Below, piece by piece: positions 22,873 through 35,694 of a stretch of 64,000 nt of DNA. Within the stretch, counting starts at the first letter, position 1. Each line of letters starts with the position of its first letter. The notes beneath the pieces are model-generated. The model was given only the letters and a program-made list of their open reading frames with translations. It was not told the origin of the DNA and searched no databases. This DNA comes from Stictocephala bisonia (taxonomy: Eukaryota > Arthropoda > Insecta > Hemiptera > Membracidae): assembly GCA_035578905.1 (NCBI GenBank), contig JAQJVL010000800.1:30001-94000 (forward strand). The letters are read 5' to 3'. The position numbers were made by a program, and so were the translations under genes.

Positions 22873-23171
22873 CATTATAAAAAAATTCAAAATCAACGTT
22901 TTTGTAAATGTTCACTTCTTTTACATTTATTTGTCCATAATTTATTAAAAGGTAATGGATTAATTTATTATTCTTCCTAATCAAATTTATTTTCTGGCTA
23001 ATTCGTATATTCTTACTAAAAATATTCAATTTTAGTTTTACCAGATAAACATGCTTGTAGACACTACAGTAACTAACACTATCCTGTATTGAATATTAAC
23101 TAACATTGAGTAAACTAATACATAGAGTAGTAACATTGTACGGTACTCAAATTAAATGTACTCTTTTTCAG
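22873..23171. other. End of receptor intron 2
   Basis: AT-rich sequence leading to the exon 3 acceptor at 23170-23171. No other feature. Confidence 0.45.
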
Positions 23172-23410
23172 ACTACCCAATAAACCTGGTATGCATGCCA
23201 GTATTCGTTACATCTTGGGAGTTGCTGCTGTATTTGGAATATTTCCTGTGTACAACATAATCAATTCGAGCACACGAGCTCTGCAGTTTCGGTGGTGTTG
23301 CTGGGTTACATTTTACTCTCTATTCTTACTTCTGGCTTTTGTAACTGTTGAAATAATTTCTATTGACTATTCAATCCAACACCTTAATCAAGCCAACCTC
23401 ACTGTAGCAG
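23172..23410 (+). CDS. Sugar-type gustatory receptor, exon 3 (TM1-TM2)
   Basis: The acceptor CTCTTTTTCAG opens this exon and a GTTTGT donor closes it. The 239 bp enter in phase with exon 2 and leave one base for exon 4. The frame begins LPNKPGMHASIRYILGV. It carries a hydrophobic segment ending in GIFPVYNI, like the first membrane helix of sugar receptors, where a Phe-Gly-x-x-Pro-Val motif is usual. A second helix of about 23 residues follows (WVTFYSLFLLLAFVTVEII). A putative Asn glycosylation site (NLT) lies near the end. The exon stands between a mariner upstream and a tRNA-derived SINE downstream. Confidence 0.88.
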
Positions 23411-23764
23411 GTTTGTAAGGAATTATAGTTAAAATATATTGCTTATTTACTTATATAATAGAATTGGAAGTAGAAACAAAATTTTTTGCAGAATATTAGC
23501 TTAGCTACTATTTTTATAATCTATGTTAACCCGTTGGCTATGAATTACGGGCAGTGCTCACAATGTGTTTATCATTGTTTAAATAGTGAACATGCAGTAT
23601 ACACACCAAACAATCAGTTAAATTGTAAAGAGACAACATTCTCACTAGGTATCACAATTTGTTATGAGGAGACCTAAAAGCAAAAGGAAGAAGTACAACC
23701 ATATACTACTAATCGCAGTACGAAATTCTCCGGCTAAGAATTCTACCTGCTGTTTTGGCTCATG

Positions 23765-24035
23765 CCGCATCGTGCTTCAGTGGTCTAGTGGATAGAGTCA
23801 CTGTATCCTATGGCCAGAGAGATAGCAAGGCTTGGGTTCAAATCCAGTAGGGACACAAAAAGGTGACTGGTGCAATTGCATTAGAACTATCCTTCCACGG
23901 GTAAGGGCCTTATGTTAGAGAACGGTGTGCAATTGCAATGCTTCTGTCACTGCAATAGTTTCGCTCATCTTTAGCTTGTTTTAAAAGTTCTTGGCCTTAC
24001 GATTTTTGTTTTAAATTAATTACGAAGCCAATGGG
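23765..24035 (+). mobile_element. tRNA-derived SINE, family C
   Basis: The head has TGGTCTAGTGGATAGAG (A-box-like) and, about 50 bp later, GGTTCAAATCC (a good B box), the spacing of a tRNA promoter. It cannot fold as a full tRNA because the acceptor arms do not pair. The body contains TGCAATTGCATTAGAAC and a second TGCAATTGCAATGC. The 3' part (about 23945-24035) also occurs at 14575-14690. Confidence 0.65.
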
Positions 24036-24139
24036 TTAATATGTATATCTGAGATGACAAATTTTTGTTTGTTTGAACTCTGCCTTATTTAGAGGTTACT
24101 TTTGAAATTGAAATGTTTAAGTCTCGATATTCCAAGACT

Positions 24140-24245
24140 TAAACATTTCACGTGTAGGGGTATTGACCCACCCGCCCACCCACACAAGTACAGTGGTATT
24201 GACCAACCCGTCCGCCCATACACGTTTAGGGGTATGGTATAGGGG
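24140..24245 (+). repeat. Minisatellite family M, locus 1
   Basis: Imperfect units of the type GGTATTGACCCACCCGCCCA followed by CACACAAGTACAGT. The same unit occurs at 32820-33070 and 48225-48325. It is strongly C-rich and G-poor on the + strand against an AT-rich background. Confidence 0.75.
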
Positions 24246-26519
24246 TTTAATTTAACATGCACGTATGTTAAATTAAATTATTTTAAATTAAATTAAAATA
24301 ATTTAATTTAACATTACTACGCATAGATTGAGATAAGAAGAGCATACTCATGAAAGAAAATCTTACAACAACTATAAAAATCTATAGGTTTTTCTCATTC
24401 TATTTACTTACAAAGAAACCGGTTTTTGCAATGTTCAAGGAAATGTGAATCTTTTTACCCTTACAGCACAGTTATATATATAATACGTGAAGCCGTTTTT
24501 TTTCAACTTCTCCCTTATTTCTTGACCTATTAAAACGGTTGAGAAAATAATATGTTTGGAGTGCAATAGAGATAGGAGCATATTATAAATGATAGATGTC
24601 AAAAATAAGAATTCTAATTACTACTAGTCCATAAAAATTTTAATCAGTCAAGATAGGAATGTTTCCTTATAAGTGTTAATCAATTTTGAATTATTCAACA
24701 TGAATTAAGCAAGTAAGCAGGCTTATTTCTGAACCAGAAGTTGGTGTAAAATGTCATCGCAACATTTTGAACATTATTGTGCGACTTTAATAGGTGAAAC
24801 ATTGCTGCAAGACTGAAGAATGATTAATAGGTATCCAGTAACCTTGTAAACAAAATATTTTCTAAAACTTAAAATTTTCAAAACTAAACCTGGATTATGT
24901 AATCAAAGATGGTTTTGTATAATTATCTTATTTTTGTTCGTCGGGCTTCAGTCTTCATAATTTTTTGAGGTTTCAAGTTCATAATTAACAAGTTTTGTGG
25001 AATTAAATTTAGTATTATACTCGTAAATTTAGATGACAATTCATAACACTAAGAAGGTTCAGCCTATTGTGAATACTTATCTTGAAACATACTACTGCCA
25101 AAACAATTCACTATTGCTCACCATTTTTTCCAGTGCTGCTGTCTGATGCCAGTTTTCCACGTTCTATATCGGCTAGGTCATCCGAGGAATAACATTTATT
25201 TCTGAAAAAATTATAAAACTTACATTCTAAAAAAAAACTTGTGAATAACATGGGGTAAAAGCAAGGGAAAAGCCTTCACTGTAGTTAAATTAATTACTAT
25301 CGTTATTAGATCCAACTAGGATTGACAAGAAATTTTCAATAATTTTTTGAAGAAACCTTATTATTTTTTAACTTGGCAAAACTCAAGTATTTTTCAAGTA
25401 TTAAATCTAAATTAACTGACATATCAGTAGTCTTACTTGTAGACTTATATTATAAAAACATAGGGTTTAAAACACTTATAAATTGTATCTTAAATATTAA
25501 CCTAAAAACATGAATAAATAGAAAATTTAAATCTTACAATTATATAAAAATCGAATGGTGTCTGTCTGTGTGTATGTTACTCAATCACACAAAACTACTA
25601 GATCCATCAGCTGTAATTTTGCATGGACATTTTTAGGGTCTCTGGTTAACACATAGACCTTTCTTTATTTTGAAATTCTATCAGGGTACCACCCCAGGGG
25701 CTCTAAGAAGTATCAATGCAAGCCTTATGGTAATACTAATTTGACAATTAATTGTTTATAATAATTTCATTAATCAGCTGTTGGGATAAATAAACAACTT
25801 ACATACTTCTGAAGTAAATACCGTACCAAACCTAACCATAATGCATTATTGCATTATACAGATACCAGTAGGTACATGTTTTGTATTACTGACTGCAATA
25901 AGCATGGTATAAATCAATGTAAACCCCGTATGAAGGACGGGTATTGTGCTTGTATAATATATATGAATACACACAATAAAATTGTGCCAACTGTTTAGTA
26001 ACCTGTGAACTGCTTAAAGGTAGATATGACCAACCAATCTGAGGTGGCTTACAACTCTTCACTTAAGCAAATTAAAGACTTACATAATGTAATCTCAAGT
26101 CCAACTCAGAATCTGAGACCTTTTATTATTATGAAGGCTATTCTTCCAAAGAATTCACTAAACCATCAGATGTTCCTAAAGGATCAAATTTATATCCTTT
26201 GCTTTATAACCTTTATAAATGAAATTAAAAATATGTAAGATTTAGAATATTATTATTATATGATCATGGCTTGAAATTATTTAAAACAATACACATCGTT
26301 GATAATTGTATTTGATATACTGATATTTGATTAACTGGAGCAAAGAGAACGTCATGTTCAATATTAGCAAATATGCAGTAGTACTGTTTTCTGAGAAAAA
26401 ATAATCAAACACTACTCGTTTTGATTACTGTATAAAATGGATAGTTCTTTTTTATCTAGAAAATCAACACTTGAAGATTTGGGGATTTTATTAAAATCAA
26501 AATTCGTATTTAAATAAGA
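24246..26519. other. Intron 3: AT-rich DNA with scattered repeat remnants
   Basis: AT palindromes lie near 24240-24310. At about 25550-25960 a block with TGGTGTCTGTCTGTGTGTATG, CACAAAACTACTAGATC and CCCCGTATGAAGGACGGGTA resembles widespread arthropod interspersed repeats, but I cannot assign it to a class. Around 26170-26220 a frame shift away from an open frame reads PKGSNLYPLLYNLYK, a possible scrap of a reverse transcriptase (P.GS.L.PLL). Nothing here looks functional. Confidence 0.35.
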
Positions 26520-27483
26520 ATAATGTGGTTAACAACCACATTGTTTCCATGTGCTAATAATGTGGTTAACAACCACATTGTTTCCATGTGCTAATAATGT
26601 GGTTAACAACCACATTGTTTCCATGTGCTAATAATGTGGTTAACAACCACATTGTTTCCATGTGCTAATAATGTGGTTAACAACCACATTGTTTCCATGT
26701 GCTAATAATGTGGTTAACAACCACATTGTTTCCATGTGCTAATAATGTGGTTAACAACCACATTGTTTCCATGTGCTAATAATGTGGTTAACAACCACAT
26801 TGTTTCCATGTGCTAATAATGTGGTTAACAACCACATTGTTTCCATGTGCTAATAATGTGGTTAACAACCACATTGTTTCCATGTGCTAATAATGTGGTT
26901 AACAACCACATTGTTTCCATGTGCTAATAATGTGGTTAACAACCACATTGTTTCCATGTGCTAATAATGTGGTTAACAACCACATTGTTTCCATGTGCTA
27001 ATAATGTGGTTAACAACCACATTGTTTCCATGTGCTAATAATGTGGTTAACAACCACATTGTTTCCATGTGCTAATAATGTGGTTAACAACCACATTGTT
27101 TCCATGTGCTAATAATGTGGTTAACAACCACATTGTTTCCATGTGCTAATAATGTGGTTAACAACCACATTGTTTCCATGTGCTAATAATGTGGTTAACA
27201 ACCACATTGTTTCCATGTGCTAATAATGTGGTTAACAACCACATTGTTCCCATGTGCTAATAATGTGGTTAACAACCACATTGTTCCCATGTGCTAATAA
27301 TGTGGTTAACAACCACATTGTTTCCATGTGCTAATAATGTGGTTAACAACCACATTGTTTCCATGTGCTAATAATGTGGTTAACAACCACATTGTTTCCA
27401 TGTGCTAATAATGTGGTTAACAACCACATTGTTCCCATGTGCTAATAATGTGGTTAACAACCACATTGTTTCCATGTGCTAAT
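26520..27483. repeat. 37 bp satellite array, 26 units, each with an internal hairpin
   Basis: Units of 37 bp (AATAATGTGGTTAACAACCA followed by CATTGTTTCCATGTGCT) run head to tail for 964 bp. Each holds a perfect inverted repeat AATGTGGTT-AAC-AACCACATT with 9 bp arms. The units are nearly identical; the main variant is GTTCCCATG in place of GTTTCCATG in a few units (near 27247, 27284 and 27432). It lies in receptor intron 3. It is not a CRISPR array: there are no variable spacers and the genome is eukaryotic. Confidence 0.98.
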
Positions 27484-30400
27484 CTTGTTCATTAATTAGT
27501 TTCATTAAAGGCAGGGCCAGTTGTAGAAATTTTTCTAGTGTAGATGAACAACATTGTGGCCTCCCCCCATAACAAAACTTGAGAGGTTGGAGGCATTGTC
27601 TCTACTTACAAATACTTGTAATCTTATTATCTAAAACAAGCTACATTCAGTCGAAAATCTTTTGGCTCCAAGGATTTTTAATTTTTGAATTTTGAGGGGG
27701 TTTTCGATCACAAGAAATGGATTGGCACCAGTCTCAACCCTGGGAAAATTCTTATTTCTGCCCCAGAGGCTCCTAGACGTCTATTTGGGAATTATTTAAC
27801 AATGCATTGTTTAGAAGATCATGTGTTCTTTGTTTACTTACTGTCCATATGTGGTGGAATTATTTAATATTTTTTTTGAGCACGAGTTTGTGTTTAGTTC
27901 CAACTTGTATACTTTGTCAGATTGTTTTTTACTATCACTGTTTTTATTTTTGACTCCTTATTAATTGGGTAATGTTAAATTAATACATCCAAGTGGGGCA
28001 TCAAATTAGAGATATTCTTCTCTTAATTACTAATATACAATAAGATTTTAGTAAAGATTATGCTTAAGAATCCTAGGTCGATCTTCCTCATGAGGCGAAA
28101 TGCCTAGATCCGCAGGCCGAACATTCTATCTCAAGACCGTAGGCCGAGTTCCACGAGACAAAATGTTATTAATAACCTACAAGGAAGAGCAAAAACAAAT
28201 GATCCTTAGAATCTTCTTCAGTTTGCTACCTCTTCAGTTTGCAAAATTCAACTGAGCGATGCTCGGCCTCGTGGTACTTTAAGTAAAATCCAAATTCTTA
28301 AGGATTAAAGAACCTATGTATTTAATGGTTTTTTTAATACCTTAAAACCCATTAAACATAAAAAATGCAGAAATGCAACATAAGTTAGCTTGCAAGAAAT
28401 TAAACAATTTATATACTCGTTAATTCAAGCCAAAACTTAAAAAACTGACAGCAAGGAAAAGCTAAAATACACATGAAAAACAAAGGAAAGTAAAACATTA
28501 ATGTTCATCTGCCATTTGAAAATAACCGTATTACCTTTTCCATTTTTAGAGTAAAAAATAGGGTTTCGTCCAAGTAGGAAAAAAACACAAACAGAGACGT
28601 GGCAAAAACTTTAAATACAAAAATGTTTGGCTTCATGTGCTACAATGGCATACTAAAATCTTATTTAAATGTTGTACTTAGAGCTTTTTTTATCTTTATA
28701 ATTTTCAAAATGTTAACTAAATTTTTAAATTTAGAAGATGGGGAAATAAGTGTTGCTAATTGAAAAGGCACATCACTGATAGTATTGGATACAATATTTA
28801 CAACATACGATATAATGTGTAAATAATTAAGCCTTAATGTGAGACCTTAAAGATGAGGATTAACACGACCTATGTTTCTATTTAAACAGTTCTGAAAAAC
28901 TAACCTTACCCCTTCCCAAATGCCGTTTTTGGGATTTTCAGGTTTAAAATATTTGTACTTTATTCTTTGGGATCAAAATGGGGGTTGCAATTTGGTTTGT
29001 TTAGCTGCAACAGATAATTCACGGGTAATCTGATACTCTGAAACACCCTGTATTAAAACTGAATGTCTATTGACGAATGGGCCTATAAATATGTACGAAT
29101 ATAGGCCTATAAATATGTACAAACACTGAACTGTGAATATAATTTACCAGGATGTTTATGTTTACATATTATGTCATGATCGTGTCACATTAATAGCTCA
29201 ATTATCATTCAAGCAAAAGTCCACAATTTTGTTAAACATTTTAGAACATTAGGCCTAATAACTCACTCAGTAAGAATGTTTGTTAAAATCAATAGTACAC
29301 CATTTATAAAACTTCAGAAGGTCATGGTCAACAAGAAATGGTTTAACTGATTAAATTGTATAAGATATATGTAACCTAGAGGCAAAATTTCACTTTGTAA
29401 GCATTAAGTAAGCCAAACATAATTATTACTTGTAATAAATAAACTCCACATTTCCAATAATTTAATTTTTTATAAATGTGTCCTTTCACCGCCAATGACA
29501 ATATCATCAGATTGTTGTATTCTGATGATGTTATCTTTGGCAACAAAAGGCCTCAATAATACAGAATTATATTATTGGAATAGTAAAGTTCATTTTTTAC
29601 CAATTATAATATTTCCAATAATAGGAGCTATCATGAATGATTTTGATTGCTGATTTTCAACTTGGCAAACTAATGTTGCCCAGTAAGTACTGTATGGTGA
29701 TTTACAGTCTCTTTTTGTGTGGGGCTTTGTAGATTTTAATAGACATCTTGAATTTATGATTAAATTGTATTTGCTCAAATTAACGTAAGTAATTAGAAAT
29801 TAATAAACAGTAACAGACGGCGTATTTTCGAGCATTATATTACAATAGGAACATCTCTAGCGCTGTGTTACTACATGATGCATGAGGAAACTAATATCAG
29901 GCGCCTTTTTAAGACACCATTAGTGAAGGAAGCAGATCTGTCTTTAAGGTTCATCGATGTAATCGATGGTAAGGTTTGGTGTCAATTTGGGAATAACAGT
30001 AACTCGAGTAATGGCTGTATACGCATGCTCACGAGGTTCCACTTTATAATGATATAATCTTACGCCTTACTCCAACAGTTTGAATTTAGCGAAGTGAATC
30101 AACACTTAACTTCTAGTCCCCTAGTTTACTACTGAGTTTACTACCTCTTTTTCCTGGTGCCCTACACGACCGCGTACTTTGCTTACCCCTTAAACCGGCC
30201 CTGATTAAAGGGGCAAGCAAATTCTTAGAAGATCCATTGACAATTCAATTATTGTTTTTTTCTAGATTAGAGTATGAGGCCTCACAGTAGGCCTAGTATG
30301 CGAATGTTGAATATCTTAGAGAGTGATTGAGTAATCAAACAAATATTCTTAGATTTCTTTAATATACATTTTTTGTTCATCATACTGGCCTGATATCATA

Positions 30401-32476
30401 CACTAAATTGCCCAAGATTCTGAGTTTTGATAACTTAACAAAAAGGCGTCAATTGGATGGTTTGATACTTCTCCATGAGGGGGCTAATTGATGATTCCAC
30501 AATTGATTTGCTTTCCACTGTGTTCTTGCAACACATATTTGTTTTCTCCTGCTTACTCAAGAACCGATTTGGGCTATTTTCTCCTATTAATAGCATATGT
30601 AGATAGTATAAATTTTCCAACTGACACAACTTAAGAGAGCAGATTTAACTTGACCTAATTAATTAATGTTCATACGAGGCTCCACAGTAACCAATTGTCT
30701 TCTGGCAAAATTCTTTAGTGGAAACTTTGAGGGCATCCGAACAAGTTATCAGACAGTGGTGCTATGTAGACTATTTAAGATTATGTAACAAAGTTTTCAA
30801 CTTTTTTCTTCTTAGATGTTCTTATAATTTTGATATGCATTTCTCAAATTGCCTATCTTAAAAGAGACTGAAATACCCAGGATCAAATATTTTCCCTTTC
30901 ACAATCCATTGAACAGGTAACAGTAGTTGGGATGCTGAAGTATTCAGAAACATATTTAGGCTCCACAGACTGAGAGAAGGAACAATCGCTTGATCCCTTA
31001 GTTATTATTGTATCTGTACTCCTAAATAGAGAGTCATAGTTTCTTGGCTTAGGGAGCTCAGAGCACGTAGAGAACTTAAAGATACTTGTTTTGAACCATT
31101 TAAATTAGACCTTATAAAAGACTTAAGATGTGATTGAGTGGACTGTCACAAATACTGCAGACAAGAATCTCACACATAGTGCAGGGCCTGGATAAAGTGC
31201 TGTGGATTTTCATTTGTCTAATAATATAAGTTATACATTTTATTATTTAATAAAAAAACTTGTTGAGATATACTTGTTTGTAATAATTGCAAAATTTTTA
31301 AATGTTGTATATTACTTTAATATAAATCAACATAGCAACTGAGTACTCTGTATTTACTTGCTTCGATGACATGTTTAGAGCATGAATCCATATTCATAGT
31401 CGTTACACAAACTTCACAACCCTTTTATAATGCCGTAAGTAAACAAATAGTAAACTATGATTTGTTTTACATTTGAAACATTGAAAAGCAAGACATGTTC
31501 AGAACTTGAGTCTATTGTCATAGTCGTTACTTCTCAACCCTTTTATAATGCCCAAATTAGACATATGATTTGTTTTGATTTTACATATTATAATCATCTA
31601 TTTAATTTGGAAACTATAAAAATGCTAGGCGATTTGTGAAAAGATCATGAAGATGGACTAAATTTATGAAATGTTGTTGAATTTAATAAAAAAAGGGGTT
31701 TCAGTTATTATGTAAATATATATTAATTTATTATTATTATTCTAAATTAAACCTCAAACCACACATGTTTAAGACAACAAAATACAAGATTATATGAATG
31801 CCATCATTATTTGTAAACCAAATTGACACTTTTCAGACCAGAAGTTCCTTTATGAGTTCCCCTGGTATGAGGGTAGTTTAGTAACATAACTTAACATTTA
31901 TTTCTGTTTCTATAGCCATTATTGTTGTAAATGACATATATGTACATTTCTAAAATTTTGTTGAATTTAGAATTGGATAAGTTTTTTTGTTTATTTTTAC
32001 ACTAAGTATTTTCTTTTTATATTTTTACCTTCTAGTATATTTTCTTAAACTTGTATTGTGCAACTTTTTACTTCTTTGAAATATTAAAAGCGGAGTTTCT
32101 TCTCTTCTTTTTATTTAGATCATAATTAAAAACTATCGAACCTAGTCTGTCAGAGGATATACCACTTCGCCAATCTAAATAAGACAATTATTGAGATTTG
32201 ACATACAATCTGAATAGAATTATCTTAGATTACAAAATAGGTCATATGAAGTTCTGAAAGATTTTATTAACTGTAAGCAGATCAAAATCAAATGTCTTTT
32301 AAGGTGGCCTCAAGCATCAATCTATATGAAATTGACACAGAAACTTTCACGTATCAATATTTTAATATAAATCTATGAGGTAGATTAAAATCCAAAAATA
32401 TCAGCCTAATTTTAATACGTCCAAAAATATCAGCCTTATCCATTAATAATAATACGTTCAGGATTAATTCTTTCAG
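27484..32476. other. Intron 3 remainder, no gene recognised
   Basis: About 5 kb of AT-rich intron. Isolated hints only: CTGAAACACCCTGTA at about 29038-29053, resembling the end of a Tc1/mariner-type repeat; a duplicated GGCCTATAAATATGTAC (29081 and 29104); and a TCATCAGATTG.. / TCTGATGATG signature near 29505-29530, as in some Penelope-like or LINE-derived repeats. No exon with matching phases was found, and exons 3 and 4 already join in phase. Confidence 0.4.
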
Positions 32477-32680
32477 GTGGATTTAAAAGAGCAACATCAG
32501 GAACAATATTTTACGGCAATGCTTGTGCAGGAGCCTACTTATTTTTATCATTAGCAAAAGCATGGCCTGACTTGGCTAGAAAATGGCGTACTGTTGAACT
32601 ATCAATGAAACGTTACGGTCAGCCGAAGCTTTTCCTGAGATTCTTCATCATAGCAACAGTTTTTATGACACTGGCTTTCT
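32477..32680 (+). CDS. Sugar-type gustatory receptor, exon 4 (TM3-TM4)
   Basis: The acceptor ATTCTTTCAG and donor GTAAGT bound 204 bp that fit the flanking phases (two bases in, one base out). The frame runs GGFKRATSGTIFYGNACAGA, then a helix, LAKAWPDLARKWRTVELSMK, and a fourth helix (FLRFFIIATVFMTLAF). The W....W..vE pattern between the third and fourth helices is characteristic of the sugar branch of insect gustatory receptors. A minisatellite begins about 140 bp after the donor, and 27.7 kb of intron follow. Confidence 0.92.
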
Positions 32681-32819
32681 GTAAGTAAATATTAACTTTA
32701 TATTGATCCAAATTCTGTTTCATATTAAATGTTTTGTCCAAGCACTGTATAAGTATTTTATATTGTTTTTGTATGCATTTTTTTCTAATTTTAAAGTTTA
32801 ATTTCATATGTTCTTTCCA

Positions 32820-33070
32820 TTGTCACTGACCCACCTGCCAACTCATACATGTACAGTGATATTGACCCACCCATCCATACATGTACAGTGGTATTGAAAT
32901 ACAGGTAAAGTGGTATGGACCCCCCCCCCCCCCCGGCACCCATTCACGTACAGTGGTGGGTGTACCTACATGCCCTCCCTTAAATGTACAGTAAAATTGA
33001 CCCATCTGCTCACCCATACAAGTGGACTGGTATTGACCAATCCTCCCATACTTGCACAGTGGTATTGACA
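32820..33070 (+). repeat. Minisatellite family M, locus 2
   Basis: About seven imperfect units of 32-40 bp built on TGACCCACCCATCCATACAT plus GTACAGTGGTATT, including a run of C at 32918-32934. It starts about 140 bp after the exon 4 donor. Small frames across it on either strand are the repeat, not genes. Confidence 0.8.
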
Positions 33071-33242
33071 GAGGAACACTTAAGTGTCACTGCACTGAAT
33101 ACTGTAAACATATATAAAAGTTTATATCAGGATGTAATAAGAGCCCAGGCTAAAATTTTTAATATATTTAACTATAAAAAATTTTGCTATATGAAGTTGA
33201 AATGGTAATTTCTTACACATACAAGCCCCGTTTGTATTCTAA

Positions 33243-33816
33243 CTAGCTGTACCCGCCCGCTTCGCCGGTCATAATATTGAGTTTGATTTTGAACCTAATA
33301 GCTGAAAGAATTCGAGCATTTTTGCTTCTTCTACCAATATTAGATTTTTTAGGAGGCATGTCATAAAAAGTAAACTGCAAAACAAATAATTATTTATTTT
33401 TTATTTTCACGTTTCACCACATGTTTTAATTACCGAGAAAATAAGGTTAACACCAAATACAGATCACCTGATCAAGTAAAAGTTGTGTGTGCTACACTCT
33501 CAAGGTGAAATGTAGAACTACAATAAATCAAAACATAAACAGTACTGTTGTTGTGAGAACTTCAATTTGCTTATAGCATGTGAAACTACATTAAACCACA
33601 CAGTCATATGTTTTTTGTAAACAATTCAGATTCTCCATTTGAATAACATGGGATCTTTAGGAGCCCGTGGGGCGGGACCCTGTGGACGGATCTGCATCAA
33701 ACTTCACAGAAACCATCTCGGGAGTATACAGGACAACATCCTAAAGTTTCATGGCGATCGGTTGGATAGCGCATAAACTTCAAACATATATATATATACT
33801 AATATATATATATATA
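33243..33816 (-). mobile_element. Non-autonomous Helitron, copy 1 (5' end in TA repeats)
   Basis: Read on the minus strand the element ends ...GCGGGTACAG-CTAG (33246-33243), the CTRR terminus of Helitrons. A GC-rich potential hairpin (CCGGCGAAGCGGGCGGG) lies just before it. About 430 bp of its body are nearly identical to copy 2 (shared CCGTGGGGCGGGACCCTG, CATCTCGGGAGTATACAGG). Its 5' side dissolves into a TA repeat where copy 2 begins. No coding. Confidence 0.65.
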
Positions 33817-34317
33817 CTAGCTGAACCCGGCAGACGTTGTCTCGCCTTTCATTTTTCATTGACATACCAAAATTATTTATTTTTTATTTTCACGTTTCAC
33901 CACGTTTTAATTACCGAGGAAAAAAGGTTAACACCAAATACAGATCACCTGATCAAGTAAAAGTAGTGTGTGCTACACTCTCAAGGTGAAATGTAGAACT
34001 ACAATAAATCAAAACATATACAGTACTGTTGTTGTGAGAACTTCAATCTGCTTATGGCATGTTAAACTACATTAAACCACACAGTCATATGTTTTTTGTA
34101 AACAATTCAGATTCTCCATTTGAATAACATGGGATCTTTAGGAGCCCGTGGGGCGGGACCCTGAGGACGGATCTGCATCAAACTTCACAGAAACCATCTC
34201 GGGAGTATACAGGACAACATCCTAAAGTTTCATGGCGATCGGTTGGATGGTTTGGCAGCGCATAAACTTCAAACACACACATATATATATACAAACATCC
34301 TCTTTTATAAATATAGA
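33817..34317 (-). mobile_element. Non-autonomous Helitron, copy 2
   Basis: On the minus strand it begins TCTATATTTATAAAAGAGG (from 34317) after an A. It ends GACAACGTCTGCCGGGTTCAG-CTAG at 33817, followed by T. TC...CTRR ends between A and T with no target duplication define Helitrons. At about 501 bp it is non-autonomous. It sits directly beside copy 1, apparently inserted in its terminal TA repeat. Confidence 0.75.
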
Positions 34318-35687
34318 TTATGAGTGATGATTTTATTTAGCAAGATACAGTTCCAATATTGATATTTAATTTGATTATAAATTATAATACTTATATACTG
34401 GCTTAAGGCCTAATTTACTCTTCTTACTTGTGAAATAAAACTAATTATTCTAATTTTTCTCTTGAATTAAATATGCATTGAAAATACAGGCTTTGTATCA
34501 TTTTAAATATCACACCACTTACATCCTTTAATACTGCACTGGACCAAAATAGTAGGCAAACAAGTTGTCAATGCATGCAGCCGTACTTACAATCTGATAA
34601 ACAATTTTCTAATAAAATACTTTATTAAGTAGTATTTTAGTGCCATACTTTACAGTACAGTATACTAGAATAGTTTGATCTCCATAAACATTGACAGTCA
34701 TGCACTAAATATATGACAGTCAAGCACTTGGGCTTCACTGTCTTAAGCGGACAACAAAATAATTTATAGTAAATATTGATTTACCACTGTAAAAAAAATT
34801 GATTAGTCTACCTATACTTCTATGATTTAGCATGATTTTCCAATATTTTATTTTTATAGCTTTTTTACCCTCAATATTAATTTGAAGACTAATTAGGTCT
34901 AGGAAAGTTATTCCTCGAGATAAAATGGAAAACTACTTTCACGGTAAATCGCTTATCCTAAAAGTTTGATGATAATAAAGGCAACGACTAACCACAAAAT
35001 ACCAAACCATTGCTAAAGAGATGGCCTGCAAACTGTCCTATTGCCCAGAGGCACCTGGTGTTTCCACAAACCACAACATTTTGCTGAAGATATTTGGTTA
35101 CGATAGGTTAGGTTAGTAAAAGTACTGTTTGATATTCAGTTTAGCCAGGATCTAAATAGAAGTGTAACCAGTTCATCTACAGGAGACTTTCATTAATCAG
35201 ACATCTACAGGACCAAACCACTGTCAGATTCTAGAGCGTCAAATAAAAACTATAATTTACATTAAAATGTTTTTATGAAATTTTAATTTAAAAATGAGTA
35301 CCGTTCAGTAGAACAGTACAGTACAAATTTCACTTTAATGTACAAAGGCATTTATGACAAGTAAAATGTAATAATATGTTCTAATGAAAAGTAAAGGTAA
35401 TGTTAAAATGGTAAGAAAACTGACAGGTAAGTTTTAACAATAATAGAGTACAGTAGGAAAAATGTATGTACTAAATTAAAAAATACTGTATGTTACTTTA
35501 GGACTGATTAAACCTCTCTTTAAACCACACTTTTTAACAAGAAAAAAAATGACAGTATAATAGTGTGCATATCGAATTGTAATGGATTTGAAAAGGTAGC
35601 ACATTACTCACACTGAATAACAAAACAAATATGGCACAGTCGAGACAGTAAAAAACTTATCTTCACATGCATTCAGACCAAAAATTG
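34318..35687. other. Intron 4 sequence, nothing recognised
   Basis: AT-rich intronic DNA between the Helitrons and the 128 bp tandem repeat. No gene or repeat recognised. Confidence 0.4.
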
Positions 35688-35694
35688 GTCTCTC

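Noticed and set aside
23765..23870. tRNA gene
   Set aside because: Same reason: promoter boxes without a cloverleaf, and the 3' body is shared with another locus at 14575-14690.
26520..27483. CRISPR-like regular repeat array
   Set aside because: All 37 bases repeat with no variable spacers, and the DNA is from an animal genome with spliced genes.
27484..32476. Extra receptor exons in intron 3
   Set aside because: Exons 3 and 4 already join in phase, and no open segment with receptor-like hydrophobic sequence and good splice sites was seen between them.
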